The notes beneath the pieces were generated by a model, which saw nothing but the letters and a program-made list of their open reading frames with translations, was not told where the DNA came from and made no database searches. From Orbilia blumenaviensis (Eukaryota; Ascomycota; Orbiliomycetes; Orbiliales; Orbiliaceae), in NCBI GenBank assembly GCA_036872755.1, contig JAVHNS010000003.1, positions 1,302,001 to 1,366,000 on the forward strand: a DNA stretch of 64,000 bases, in the 5' to 3' direction. Both the position numbers and the translations under genes were made by a program. Of this stretch, positions 11,467 to 24,284 are shown piece by piece (position 1 is the stretch's first letter; every line of letters begins with the position of its first letter).

Positions 11467-12541
11467 TCACGCTTCCTCCGCCTTGTCTTCCTTCGCTTTG
11501 TTCTTCCGCCTCATCTTCTTTATGCGGTTCATTCTCGCCTTCTTCTCTCTGTCCTCTTCTTCGGTCCTCTTGTGAACAACCGCCTGAACAGCCGCCGCCG
11601 TTTCAACTTTCTTCTTCTTATTCTTTTTCTTGATCGCGTTCTTCGACATCTTAGCTTCCTTCTCCTCCTTTACGACCCGTCGTTTCCTCAATATTATTCG
11701 TCGCTTTTTGTTCGGTCTATGTCGTTTCCTCCCCTGTTTTGTCGAATGTATCGCCTGGATCATAGTCGTTGTCGACGTCGACGTCGATGCCTTTCCGTCC
11801 TTCACATCCGGTGTCGTATTCCCACTAGTAAGGCTCAGCTTCATGACCCTCCATGACAGCTCACACCCCGGCCAGCGCTGCTGACTTTCTTCCAAAACTT
11901 GTTCGCCGGAAACAGCAGCATCACGAACCCTCAAGGCGCGAGGTTCGTCTTCTTCTAATGGCGGGGTAAGATAGTAACTGGTGGGTCGGTGTGTCGCGTG
12001 AGCGTTTTGGACGTCTTCTTCGGAAAAATGTGAGACCTGAGGGATATCCGCCGTCAAGGATGCCGCTAGCAAAGCCTGCTGTTCTGGCGGCGGTGAGGCT
12101 GGGAGGATGTAGCTTTGTACATTGTTTGCTTCCTTTGTTGGAGCGAATAGTCGGAATGCGACTTCGGCTGGGTGCGAATCGGCGGATGCTATCGAGATAT
12201 CATCGTCCTGTGCGGGTGAGGGATCCTCGAGACTATATCCAAGAATTGAAGACCAGTCTACAGCTTGTGAAGGCTGTTCTGGAGATTTCGGCGGAACGAG
12301 GTCTTCTCTCGATACTCTGGTACATCGACAAAAATTTTTTTAATTAGTAAAGTTTCATAGATAAAACCCAACGGAATATAGCGGCCACCCCGGTATCAGC
12401 CCCACAAAGTGCAAAGCACAAAGTAAATCCAGTATCAGTACCGCCAGAACCTGCCCAAGGAAGGGAGACGGGAGTAAAAAAACAAAAGGAAGTCGTGTGA
12501 TGCGGGATGACTTACATCTCAGTCTGATTGATATCGAACAT
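11467..12541 (-). CDS. Lys/Arg-rich protein resembling the fungal DUF2011 family
   Basis: Two exons: 12541..12516 (MFDINQTE plus two bases) and 12316..11467, joined in phase across a GTAAGT..CCAG intron; 291 residues. The middle holds an acidic segment and the motif VAFRLFAPTKEAN. The region SYYLTPPLEEDEPRALRVRD comes next, then SWRVMKLSL. The C-terminal 90 residues are a basic, coiled-coil-like tail (RKRHRPNKKRRIILRKRR, later KKKNKKKKVE and REKKARMNRIKKMRRKNKAK). The FRLFAP motif and basic tail fit my memory of DUF2011, a fungal family without known function; this was not searched. The tail suggests a nuclear or nucleolar protein. Only the short first exon supplies an ATG; without it the frame is open but startless. 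Confidence 0.8.
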
Positions 12542-14090
12542 CGTTGCATCTTGGGGGTGACCAGACGAAACACAGTCAGCCCGTGATAATATAAAAGAAG
12601 GAGATGCGATGAAAGAGAGAGAGAAATACCAGAACGTGGGCTCGGTGTGTTCTCCGATTCGTCTAGAGTATTTAAGGAATTCGGGAGTCCAGGTCAATCT
12701 GGCGCATGATCGAGTCTCGAATCGGGTACTTTTTAGTTGTCCGTGGTGGTCGCAGGCAGTTGACCGACCAGGCCCTTTAGCTCCCCTGGCTTCCCGCGTG
12801 TATGCAAGGAAAATACCCCCACACCTCGTGCTTTCTGATTGATCAGAACCCAGTAAAGTTAAGTCGGTACCTTAGGTAAGGACTTGAATCGTGGACCATT
12901 TGACGTATAGTAGTGGTACGGAGTAGGTAGTCGGTTTTTAATGTCGAGCTATTCCTATTCCCGCGGACTGGTGGAAGTCGGTTATGTTTTTAGCGTAGTC
13001 GTAGGGTACAGAGGCACCTATGTACCCATGAATATATCGAATTTGTATCTGATACAATTATATTATACTATCACCGTAGATGTTTAAAAAAAAGTCAGCA
13101 GGTTTCAATATTCCCGGGGATATGATAATGAAGTATGTGATCGAAGTATGTAGGATGATATCAGCCAGGGCCCGAGCCCCCCCCCAAAGTGCAAGGGAAG
13201 AACAGGAACAAGAACAGGGCAAGGAATCGGAAAGCCTGGGCGCCACTGCTTCCACGTAATTTAATGGAAAGGAACATCGTCAGATTCGCCTTTCCCGCCC
13301 ATCACATCATGCATTCGAACCTCCAATCCCATCGCCTCCATCCGTATTCAGCTGCTGCCCCCCGTGCTTCTGCTACTAGTACCAAGTACCTCTTCAGTTA
13401 CTCTGGCAGGAATAAGTAACATCGTACCTTTCTACTAAGCAAGCAATCCCCGGTGATATGATTCGTCCGTCGTCGGCAATACAGTCCCGTTCCCTGACCT
13501 TAACCTTGACTTTGACTTGACGTCCTCAGTCTAGCTAGGCTGCCTGCTGCTCCCGTCCCACGCTCGCTCTCAAAATTTGCATTCCCGGCCAATCTCCTCG
13601 TCCTCGTTCTTAATCCTCGTTCTGGCTCCTGCTCTTGTTTCTGTCTTGCTCGTGTGACCGTTCGGATTCTGGCTCTCGATCGAAGGATCGAAGGAAGTTG
13701 CTAGGTACTCAGCAACAAGCCGTTGAAATATTTAAACCTGTGCAGGATCCCTTAAAAGATCCTCACCTCGTAGGGCTCCCACTCCCCTCCGAAACTAACC
13801 TTCTCTCTCTCCCTCCCTCTTCTCTGCCGCCGATTTATTGCCAATTCCAACTGCTAACTTTCGCAAACGGGTCCAACAAAACAGTCCCGGCAACCGTGTC
13901 CGGCCTCATTCCCTTTCGGACTCCACACGCCGCCGCCGACGACGACCCTCGTCGCTCTTTGCCCACCGAGTCCTACCAGCTTCAGGAGCTACCCAGGCCT
14001 GCTGCGGCCGACTCATCCACCGCTACTGATCCCCACTTCGACTCTGACCGTGAGAAACGGCGGGAAGCCAAGTGGCTTCGATTTCTCGAT
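12542..14090. other. Divergent intergenic region and transporter leader
   Basis: About 1.55 kb between two divergent genes. From 13635 the plus strand is open in the transporter's frame up to its ATG at 14091 but contains no earlier ATG, so I treat it as 5' leader. A small minus-strand open frame at 13058-13255 has no recognisable content. Confidence 0.5.
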
Positions 14091-16870
14091 ATGAAGTTCA
14101 GTCATAGTGTTCAGTTCAATGCTGTTCCGGAATGGAGTTCCAATTACATTGCATACTCCAATCTAAAGAAGCTGTGCGTCATTTCATCTCATTTCCTCTT
14201 GGATTTCTAATATTTTGCTTATGCGGGAGCGAATGGCTAATTTGAAGTGCTTCGCTATAGTATATACACTCTTGAAAAGAAGGTCAATGAAGCTGTCCAA
14301 CGAGTTGATGACGAAGAGCACACCGCCCTCATCCGCGATGACACAGATCCAGATCCAATCTTTAAACGAGCCCTCGATAATGAACTGGAAAAGATCGCTT
14401 CCTTCTACCAATCAAAAGAGCTGGAACTTTACGCAGACCTCGACGAGTTAATTCGCGATAAGGACGCCTATGTAAAGAACCAACTCGATGAATTTGGTGG
14501 TCCAACCGAACTCGACGGTAGCCAATACCTCAGCAAGCGTCGTTCGATAATTGGAAACCCAGCTGCTGCAACCTCATCCGCTAGTCCGACAGCCCTCAGT
14601 CCTGTCAATGGTAGGAATAAGGGTTTCCAATCCGATTCTGATTCCGAGAACTCCGAGGATGAGCTTATTAGCACAACCACCGCGGATGTGAAACGGCGTA
14701 AACGAGCCTCAACATCTGGGACTATCGGCAGTAACGATCTTCTCACCGCCAGCCAGACAAAATCGAAGCGTCGCACCTCTCTCGTCTACGATGAATTTAA
14801 TGAAGGAATTCTGACGGCTCTTTACGACCAACGTATCACTCTCAAGAAGCGGACAATCAACCTCTATGTGTCAATGGTTGAGCTCAAGTCGTTTATTCAG
14901 CTCAATAGAACAGGTTTTTCAAAGGCACTGAAGAAATATGACAAGATTCTAAATCGAAACCTGAGAGACAAGTATATCTCGTCATCTGTAGAATCTGCAT
15001 ACGTATTCAGGGAGAAAACTGCGAAAGACCTTGGCAATGGCATCTCAAACATTGAAGCGATATACGCCGAACTCATCACAAATGATGACGTAGAGGTAGC
15101 AAAGAAAGAGCTGAGACTATACTTGAGAGAACACGTTGTATGGGAGAGAAATACAGTCTGGAGGGAGATGATTGGTATCGAAAGAAAAGCGCAAGCGGCA
15201 AATTTGGGTATACGACGAACACTCCTCGGCGCGGATGTCCCAGAGGAGCGAACAAGACGCCAAGGCGACGAACCTCTGCCGGAGAAAACCGAAATCCGAA
15301 CACCGTTAGGGACGATCACGTGCCCAAGATGGCTCCTCAGTTCGAACTTCTTTACATTGGTCGTTGCGACGGCGATATTCGTTGGGTTGCTTTTTGCGCC
15401 AATATTTCATTCGCCGGAGCAGAGAGGATGCTTTGCCATCTTGGTGTTTGCGTCCGTATTATGGGCCACAGAGGTCATCCCGTTATTCGTAACGTCGTTG
15501 ATGATACCATTCCTTGTCGTTATCCTAAGGGTATGCCGGGAGGATGAGAAACCGCACGCCCGGTTAGATGCTAAGGATACAGCGAAGTACATCTTTGCAG
15601 CCATGTGGACTCCTGTCATTATGCTACTGCTTGGTGGCTTCACAATCGCAGCAGCCTTAAGCAAATACCACATTGCAAAGTTGATGGCTACGCAGGTAGT
15701 CAGTATGGCAGGGACACGACCAAGGACCGTGCTATTGACAAATATGTTCGTGGCGATGGTTGCCAGTATGTGGATCAGCAATGTTGCAGCGCCGGTGCTC
15801 TGCTATTCTCTCATTCAGGTATAAAACAGATCCCCTGCTCCCCTGCTCTTGAAAGCATTCTTATTAACAGCATCATAGCCAATGTTACGGAACCTCCCGG
15901 CTGGATCAAACATGAGCAAGGCTCTTATCCTCGGGATCGCCTTAGCCTCCAACGTCGGTGGCATGGCGTCCCCAATCGCCAGTCCCCAGAACATCATCGC
16001 CCTCAAGAACATGAAACCCGAACCTAGCTGGGGCGAATGGTTCGTCATCGCTCTTCCGGTCTCCATCCTCTCCATCTTTGCCATTTGGGCTATCCTGCTT
16101 GTCACGTTCAAGCCAGGCCGTGGCACAAATATTGTCCCCATCAGACCAATTAAGGATAAATTCACCGGTGTTCAATATTTCATCTCCTTCGTCACCGTGG
16201 CCACTATCGTCCTCTGGTGCTTCGCAGGTAGCCTTGAAGCCGAATTTGGTGACATGGGCGTCATCGCCATCATCCCCATTGTCATGTTCTTCGGCAGCGG
16301 TATCCTAACCAAGGAAGACTTCAACAACTTCCTATGGACAATCATCATCCTCGCAGCCGGTGGTCTATCTCTCGGCAAGGCCGTGAACTCATCAGGACTT
16401 CTACATACCATCGCCCGTAACATTGAGCATTTCACAAACTCCATGAGTCTTTACGGCGTCGCCGTTACGTTTGCCGCGTTGATCCTCGTCATCGCGACGT
16501 TTATCAGCCATACCGTTGCCGCTTTGATTATCCTACCGATTGTGAGCCAGGTTGGTTCGCAGATGGAGGATCCGCATCCAAGGGTTTTGGTTATGGTTAG
16601 CGCTCTCATGTGTTCTGCGGCTATGGGGTTGCCGACTTCTGGATTCCCAAATATGAGTATGTTCTCTCCTTCCTCACCTTTTAGTTTTTTATCTGGACAT
16701 GCTAACATGTGCAACTTTTGATAGCCGCCATCATGATGGAAGACAACCAAACCGGTCAACGGTACTTACGAGTCACCCACTTCATCACAAGGGGCATCCC
16801 TAGCAGTGTTGCCGCCTTCCTACTCGTCATTACTGTCGGTTACGGGTTGATGAGATTGGTAGGCTTTTAA
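14091..16870 (+). CDS. PHO90: SPX-domain low-affinity phosphate transporter (Pho87/Pho90 type)
   Basis: Plasma-membrane or vacuolar phosphate transporter with an N-terminal regulatory SPX domain that senses inositol pyrophosphates. Four exons: 14091..14173, 14261..15818, 15879..16656 and 16725..16870, giving 854 residues (yeast Pho90 and Pho87 are of similar size). SPX starts at the ATG with MKFSHSVQFNAVPEWSSNYI and NLKKLIYTLEKKVNEA, with later conserved helices around residues 185-270. The C-terminal part is a SLC13/ArsB-type anion transporter with about 11-12 membrane segments; signatures are ALASNVGGMASPIASPQN, SHTVAALIILPIV and GLPTSGFPNMTAIMMEDN. The first intron has a non-standard but acceptable GTGCGT donor. 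Which of Pho87, Pho90 or Pho91 is the true ortholog cannot be settled by eye. Confidence 0.93.
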
Positions 16871-18115
16871 ATGCCAGGGGGGAAAGGTTTCTACCTATAA
16901 AGCAGTGATACGCTTTTTTTATGGTACCAAAGGGAGAAGAAGATGATGATGCCAAACGGTAAAAGAGAGAGCGGGGAAACCGGTCGACGAGTTCCGTTTT
17001 GCCCCCTCTCTCCTTTCTTTAATGTTGTCGTTATGCATGCACTTTTTTTTCTTTCTTTCCCTTTCCCCCCACTTCTCTCGACATCACATCACTTGTCAAA
17101 GTGACTCAGGTTTCATTCATTATTCCCCCGTCCTTTCTTTCCTTAGCCTGCATAAACATTATCACCCGGGGAGTACCATACGCATACAAGTCTGTTGTTT
17201 CCTCTCTTGTGTACTGCTTTACATAATTGCATTCCTTTCGTTCACGAACCCAGAAAAATCAAAAATAACGAAGAAGAAGAAGAAGTATTGTACGAATTGA
17301 AATGGTAAGAAGGAGATGAAAACTATAATTTTTTTGTTTATTTATTTTTTTTTATACCAGAAGAAGAAACAGCGCGAGCGAATACCATATAGCGGCAGCA
17401 TAGCATTCAGCAAAACGGTTTACCCCCCCAATATTTAAAAGCTACGAGGCTAGGTAATTTAACAGTATAATATAATATTTCTCTAATACTAGTAACCACT
17501 TCCCAAATTTTAAAAACCAAAACGTCAAACACTCGAACAAGGTACGCGAGAGAATGCTGTAGGAGAAACGGTATCCTTTTTTTTTTTTTTTTTTTTAAGG
17601 ATCTCTATCTGCCTTAGGGACGTCTTAAAGTCCCTTAATATGCCTTTACCACTGTAAAGCCCAATTTAAGACTAGCCGACTGGCTTGCGTTTGATAGCTA
17701 TAGATGGCCCAGAAACCCTTTTCCCGTACGTATGCGCTACACCAATGCTGCGACTGAGGCTAGCTTCATGCATATGAACAATGGCAAAAGGCTTGTAAAC
17801 CTACTACTAGGTTGTGTATTTTTTATTTCCTTTCCTTCCTACCAGCAAGACCAGAAGCTAGGAAAAAGCCTCTAAGATAATTGAGCACGATGCCAAAGGT
17901 AGCTGACAAAGCTAACCTCTTCATAACCAATTAGCTATCCGATGTGTGCATGTACGTACAATGCTTCCCCACCACAGTAGTGCTATGTATACCATGCATG
18001 TAATAATAATGCCTATTGCTAAAGTTTCCCGCTCAAAAATAATAATAATCCGAAGAACAAAAACCCTCAAAATAAGAGAGCAGAGAATTCAAAAACCCAC
18101 CTCTTTCCCCCACCT
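16871..18115. other. Convergent intergenic region
   Basis: About 1.25 kb between two 3' ends. It has a 20-base T-run at 17577-17596 and a stretch at 17597-17800 of more even base composition than its flanks. No protein frame and no tRNA-like fold is evident. Confidence 0.45.
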
Positions 18116-21063
18116 CTACTTAAGTAACGCTTTAATCTCATTAACAACATCTACCGTCCTCTTCTCTTTATCCTTATCAACAGTGTCAACAACCTGCTCT
18201 ACTATTGCTTTAGCATTGTATTTCTCCTTAGCAGCGGAGACCACCTTCCTCCCAGATGTCAACAAAGTCCCCAGTGCCATGATTGCCCTATATAGCGCTT
18301 CTGAATCCGCACCGGCTTTCACTCGTGTAATTAGAGTCGGCAATAATCCAAATGCGTGCTCCTCATCTTTCGATTTCGCAAAGAGTACGGCGTAGCTAGA
18401 TTTAAAGATATCGTATTAGTAATAACTCTAGTAAATAAAAAAGAGGGATCTCAGGAAACCATACTTCAAGAACAACGTATCCGCCGAAATCGCCAACAAC
18501 CGGTTCGCACTCCCCGACACCGCCGTTGCAACCTTCTTGATAATATCGTCCGCATTATCAGTAACATACTTTATCCCCTCGGCATGATGAAATGAATTCA
18601 ACAAAACCCGGATTCCAAAGACTGCATGGCTGGTGTTCCCAGGCTGGAAACAGCCAACAGCTTCCAGTATCTCAACCAAATCAACTTCATGAAGAACAAC
18701 GGCAGGGCTATATCTCGCCAGTACTCGAAGAAGATCTAGAGCAGGAACATTCTGAACACCCTCCCACTCCGTAATAATCTTGATCAGAAGTGATAGCCCG
18801 CCAGTAACCGCGGCGGAACTCTTAGCTGAAGCCGATGTCGGCGCTGAAGGCTTCCCCAGAAACACAGACAATGCTTTCAAGGTTTGCAAGTCCTCATCGT
18901 TCAAAGACTTCTCCTTCTGCCCAGCCGCAAGGAGCTTCGCATTCGTCTCAAGGATTTTCTTGGTTGCTGCCTCAAGATTCACATTGGCGATATCAAGATA
19001 CGTCTTCCATGGAAGGACTTTGGGGGCTTCCGCCGCCGGGCTCGCCCAATTAGCATTCTCATCGCCAGGGCGATATCGATTCTCGATACCAAACGGGTCT
19101 GCGCTGGCTGGCAGTTGCGGCTGTTGCGAAGTGCCTATCTGAGTTCCTCGGGTATTTTGAACGATGAAATTGGCCGTCTGCACACAATTCCCATTAGTCT
19201 CATCGATCCTTTAGCAGGGCCATATTAAACTCACCGTATCCAGATACTCCATCGGCAATTCATTCCTTTCCAAAAATAGCCTCGCAGCGTCCCATGGGTT
19301 CTGCGAAGCATTGAATGGTAATTTCTTTGGCGGTTTCCCTTCCTCAAAATCGACATCAAAGACGTAGTCGTAGTATTGTCCATCGAATTCAGTTTTCCGT
19401 CCGCTGCTGACAGCAGACGAAACAACACCGACTTGCTCCCATGTATTTTCAGACGCTGACCACTGATATGCTTCGACATTACCCTCATTGTTAATATGGA
19501 TTTTCTATAGCCGTAGAGAAATTAATCAGCAAAATGTATACCCTAAATTTTGGTGAAATCAGCATACCTCTCCATTATGCTTCCCGGGACGACCTAAGGC
19601 AGCCATCCCCGGCAAAGAAGCCTTGTCGATCTCCGTCGTCTCCTCGGAAATTGTAAGATTTGCAATAGCTTCGGCGTATGCCTAAAAACCCTTGGTTAAC
19701 ACACATTTCCGCTATATAACCCCTTAGTGTATCAGTGAATACCTTCAGAGTCTCCTCGTCAGCATGTCTCTCCGGATCTCTCGACCAAACCCTCAAAACC
19801 CCGTCGCTAGCTCCTGTGACAAGATCCCCATTGCTGCAGGCCGAAACACACCAGACACTGATGCAAGGGTGAGAAATAGACTGAAGACATTGCGATTCTA
19901 GAACCACACTTATTATTAGAATACCTCCCGCATCCTTTGGCTCTTATCCAGAAAGCTGGTCGACTTACTCCTCCAAATCTTCAAGGTCCTATCCTCACCA
20001 CAAGACGCCCATTCTCCGCTGGGAAGCACTGTGATCGAGTATATGTACGCATTATGTGCATATACTGTTTCAATCTCCCTCCCCGCGTCTGTCCAGGATT
20101 TAATAACCCTATACGCGACCCAATCATTAATAAATCCCCACGTGGCCGCCACGATAGCCCTCCAAAATAGGAATAACGACATACCCATCATTTCCACAAC
20201 TAATAAACGCTCCATCTTTCGCATCGTACAGCCTGTGAAGCCCTCTAACTGGTTGAGTATGTGCCTGAACCGATCGGTAGAGCTTATTTTCCCTAAACCA
20301 TCTGATCTTCCCGTCTGCACACCCAGTAATGAACTCAGTATCCGAAACTGCCATGACGGCCCATACTGCCGCCGTATGCCCTTCCAGAACCCAATGTTTC
20401 TCCCAGTTCTTCCATACAATCGCGGTTTTGTCCCAGCTGCCGCTGATAATTGTAGTGCCATGGATATCGAGAGAGCACACGTTTCCAGAGTGTCCGACTA
20501 AGAGGTATGCAGCATCCGGACCAATGTATCCCGGTGGTCGGACATCAATTAAGGACTCCTGGCCAGCGCTGATAATTAAGCCTTGCGGATACTCAGAGTT
20601 GGGTTTAAAATAGGCCAGGCAGTTGACAAAACCCTGAGCATTAGAGTTTATACTGTCCGTGAAAGGTGTTAAGGATTTCACCGTGGCAATGGCGGACTCT
20701 GTAGTTGGTTGTTGGGGCGTGGCTTCGGATTCGGCTGTAGCTGATGTTGACGACTGTGGAGGATCTGTATCCATAGTGTCATCGGAACTCTGTGCTGGAG
20801 CATCTGTAGGTTTGTTTTTGCCTTCTTCTTCTTCTTCCAGAGGATGCCATATTCGGACAGTCGCATCGCGGGAGCAGGAGATTATGGTGGTGGGGTCGAC
20901 GAAGATGACGTCTTTGACCTTTGTATTGAAGCGAGGACATAGAGTTAGACAAAGTTATATAGAAACGATCTTAAAAGGATAGAAGTTAGGCCTGAGAGCT
21001 TCCTACATCCTCATTATGCCCAACCAGTGTCTGGGAGAGCTTGAAAGGCTGGTCTTTCGCCAT
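18116..21063 (-). CDS. DOA1: Doa1/Ufd3 (PLAP), Cdc48 cofactor
   Basis: Ubiquitin-binding Cdc48/p97 cofactor that sustains ubiquitin levels and takes part in degradation and ribophagy. Eight exons in consistent phase: 21063..21007, 20918..20185, 20108..19969, 19897..19743, 19681..19568, 19504..19235, 19177..18465 and 18395..18116, giving 820 residues. The N-terminal WD40 propeller begins MAKDQPFKLSQTLVGHNED, with repeats such as LVGHSGNVCSLDIHG and SGSWDKTAIVWKNW. The PFU ubiquitin-binding domain lies around residues 400-490 (NNEGNVEAYQWSASENTWEQ, YYDYVFDVDFEEGKPPKKLP). The PUL armadillo domain, which binds the Cdc48 C-terminus, fills about 550-820. A Ser/Thr/Gln-rich insert interrupts the first WD blades near residue 60-90. 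Family and order of domains match Doa1 exactly. Confidence 0.95.
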
Positions 21064-21904
21064 GGTGGTGGGATATTGGGAGCTAGGATAGACGTGGGGT
21101 TATCGATAAAGGGTGCCAGGGACAAAAGGACTACGGTCGTGAAGAGTAGCGGTGTATTTTCGAAGAAAAAAGAGTATGGTGAAGCTAGAGTATTAACGCG
21201 TGAATCTCGGGAAGTTGTGACCGAGTAGCAGGTTAGATCCTTGAAGTAGTGCTACTTATCAGAGCAGCAGGGTGGCGGTTGGAGGAAGTCATCCAAGCTA
21301 TGGCGCTACCAGCCAAATTGGTAGCATTTACGAAGCTAAGCTCTGTGACAAAGCATGTCCTACGCAACACCCAAACAACCGGGTTTCTACAGCATTCCAT
21401 CTACAGTGGGACCTCAACAAACACGATTCACATTTCTCTCTTTCTCTCTTCGTTACAAGAAGAATTACAAAAGCTATATAATACTAGAAGTAGTAGGAGC
21501 AGGAACGGCGATGTATCGTCTTCAGCACAACTGGACGGGTGGGAATACTAAGATGAAGAAATGTGTAGGAGAAACGTAGAAAAAAAAGAAAGAAAAGGGT
21601 TTGGTATAAAAATGATGTAAAAAAAAAGGGAAGACGAAGGCAGAGAGCAAAGGGAGCCGATTGTACGGGGCTAAAGAGCAGGCGCCATATAGTCCAGCTT
21701 GCCTATTCTCTTGGGTTCGAAAACGCTAGGTCATAGCAGGAGTGTCCACTCAGAAAAGGTCAACTATGCAGATGCTTTCCCTAGTTTCAAGGATGCATTA
21801 ACCCCGTCTCCCTCTGTTTCGATAATAGTCGCCCTTCGTGTTCGTCCTTAAGATGAGTGGCCAATAGCGCTAAAAGATGATAAACAAGAGCCAGAGGAAA
21901 CGAT
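21064..21904. other. Intergenic: doa1 promoter side, septin 3' side
   Basis: About 840 bases. Overlapping short frames around 21249-21579 have no recognisable domain and are taken as chance. Confidence 0.5.
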
Positions 21905-23545
21905 CTAATGACCATTTGCCTCATCTGGAATACTCTCCTCCAACTCCTTTTGTTCACGAGCCAATCTCGCCTCACTATACCAAAATGTTAGTATCGAACT
22001 TCCAACGATTAGACTCGCTAATATATTCGGGGTGAACGTACATTTCCTTGAGCTGAGATTCACGCGCAAGCAACTCTTGTCTCCTTTCGTTAATCTCGCG
22101 CTGAACCTTGATCTCAATTTCTCTCAATTTCTCCTCCTCGCGACGTAGCTGTTCTTCCTTCAACCTCACGGACTGGGAAGCAAGATCCTCAGGGTTCATT
22201 GTGCTATCATCCGCTGCGCCACCATCGACAGACTTCGAAAGTTTTTCTGTTCGGTAATTTTCGTAGAGGAAGTCGTGAGTGATTTCCTTGAGATCGGCAA
22301 GATGCGAGTGGAGCAAAGCAGATCTGATGGCCAAGAAATCCGAGTGTCGTGGGTTTTCAACCTCAACAATACCCCATGGATATTGCCTAGCACGGACTCG
22401 GCGGCCGCCAACCTCGACAATATCTTCGCTGCCGACAATAGCGAATGGCATGAGCCCGCGTAATTCGGCGTTCTCCTCGACAGTATCTTCATCATCCTCT
22501 TCAACGTCGTATGGGAAGTTGTAGACTGGGATGCGATAATGCTCAATGTCCTCCATGATGAGCTTCTTGGACTCCGCGAGCTCAGAAGGGGTCAGCGAGT
22601 CAGCCTTGCCAATGACTGGGATAACATTGACGCGTGGAGAAAGCCTCTTCATCAGCTCGATATCGAGTTCTCGCAGTCTATATAGTAATTAATATCTAGT
22701 TCAAGCCGTATTGAAATTTCAAAATTATCTTACCCATGACCTGTAGGAGTGATAAAGTAGAGCAAAGCGTGCACACGATTATCGCGGAATCTTGGGTTAC
22801 GCTTGATACGAGACTCTTCAGCAAGAATGTGGTCGTATTGTCGCTCAAGATACCCGACGATCTCGGAAAAGCTATGAATATAGTGATACTTGGCGTCAGT
22901 CCGCCATGTTCATCGAGAGCATATATGCGATAGATGCGTACCTGGCCTCATTGTCGATCAGGTCCCCGAACCCTGGAGTGTCGACAATGGTAAGGGAAAT
23001 ACGGGTTCCCTCTTCATCCAACTCTGGTATTTCAATTGGGGGGTTAGTTTAAGCTCGAATATGAATCGCAACCCTGTGTAATAAAATAAAATGATAAATT
23101 ATATGGGAGGGAAGGGGGAAAAGGCACAAGAGGGTATAATGACGCGTCCAAATAGCAAGATAGAACGCACCAACAGTAACAGGCTTAATGCGAACGCCTT
23201 CTTCTTGGTGAGCTGAGGTTGGGTCATCACACTCCTTGCTCGATAGGACCTTTTGGCCGCAGAGGGTGTTGACGAAAGTGGTCCGTCCTGTATAAGATGA
23301 CAGAGATAAATTAGCTATCATTGTATCCATTGAAAGCCTAGAAGTAATAGTTTAGAATGCTAACCTGTCCCTGAGGCACCGCATACCATCAGGCAGAACT
23401 GGATTCCCTTCTTGATGTTCTTCTTCTTTCGGGTCTGTGGAGTACGACGCGCAATTAGTTGACAAGCTTATTTCACGTGAATTCACACCGGGGATGTTGC
23501 TTATCGGGACAGGACTTGAGAACGTACGGCGCTTAGACCAGACAT
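21905..23545 (-). CDS. CDC11: Septin, Cdc11/AspA type
   Basis: Filament-forming GTP-binding protein of the septin ring and cortex. Seven exons: 23545..23528, 23434..23365, 23287..23171, 23023..22942, 22871..22734, 22677..22042 and 21974..21905, giving 376 residues. It starts MSGLSATRKKKNIKKGIQFC. The P-loop at residues 25-33 is GASGTGRTT, with Arg where most septins have Lys, as in yeast Cdc11. The G3 motif is DTPGFGD and G4 is GKAD. The septin unique element follows, including YPWGIVEVENPRHSDF and LKEITHDFLYENYRTE. A C-terminal coiled coil (about 300-376, RLKEEQLRREEEKLREIE) ends in EESIPDEANGH. Exon 1 is 18 bases. The third intron (147 nt) is the longest and its acceptor was chosen to restore TVELDEEGTRISL. 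Confidence 0.95.
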
Positions 23546-24284
23546 TTTGATGGTATTGACGTGGAAGGAGATGGCTGTAGAAGATAGAGTTGCTGGTTAA
23601 TCGCTGGGCGTCCCCTGAAATTATAGTAGGTTTCCCCGACTGGTAGCTTCGTTTCGCTTACAATTGAGGTAGTAAAAGACCGTTTAAGTGTCAGTATCGG
23701 GAAGGAGGACGTGAATTGGGGCGGTCCAGATAGCGATAATGGCACGACGGAGCGTATCGGTCACAATCGTCGATGGGTGATGGATGGTGATGAGGAGAAG
23801 GAAGGTGGTGTTGATGGGGGGATTTTGGTGGTTGAGAGGCTTTGAGATTGGAGCTGCCCCGTTGTCGCCAATTAAGGGGAAAACTGAGCAGCGAGCAGCC
23901 CAAACCACACCAAATTCGATACAGCCGAAAACACCAGACGAGAGAGAACCCTGCCATGGCCAGCCGAATTCAGGGGCCAGAGGTCCAGCCAATTACTGAG
24001 GTCCATGCACTGAGACCTGACTTCACCAGCTACTCAAGTATTAATTACAATCTAGTCAACTATGCTTTGGTAATTAATTTTTTTCCCTTGATGGAATGTT
24101 TATGGTGGATCCGCATATTTTCTTCCCGGAGCCCGTGGCATTTGTATTGTATTGTCCACTTTACGACCTCATGATATTATATATACTACCTAGCCGGCAT
24201 TTATATATACCTAAGGTACGCCGTATGGCGTTTGCTACGGACGGCCTAGAGATACAGCACGCATACCACCAGCTCTCCGAACGA
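23546..24284. other. Intergenic: septin upstream region
   Basis: About 740 bases between the septin start and the 3' end of the STRAP-like gene. Open frames at 23684-24174 overlap in several registers and have no domain. Confidence 0.5.

Noticed and set aside
15140..15547. Long open frames on both strands inside the phosphate transporter
   Set aside because: Shadows of the SPX transporter exon, which has clear family motifs in its own frame.
17597..17800. Stretch of distinct composition after a T-run, possible structured RNA
   Set aside because: No cloverleaf, snoRNA box pair or known motif could be made out by eye.
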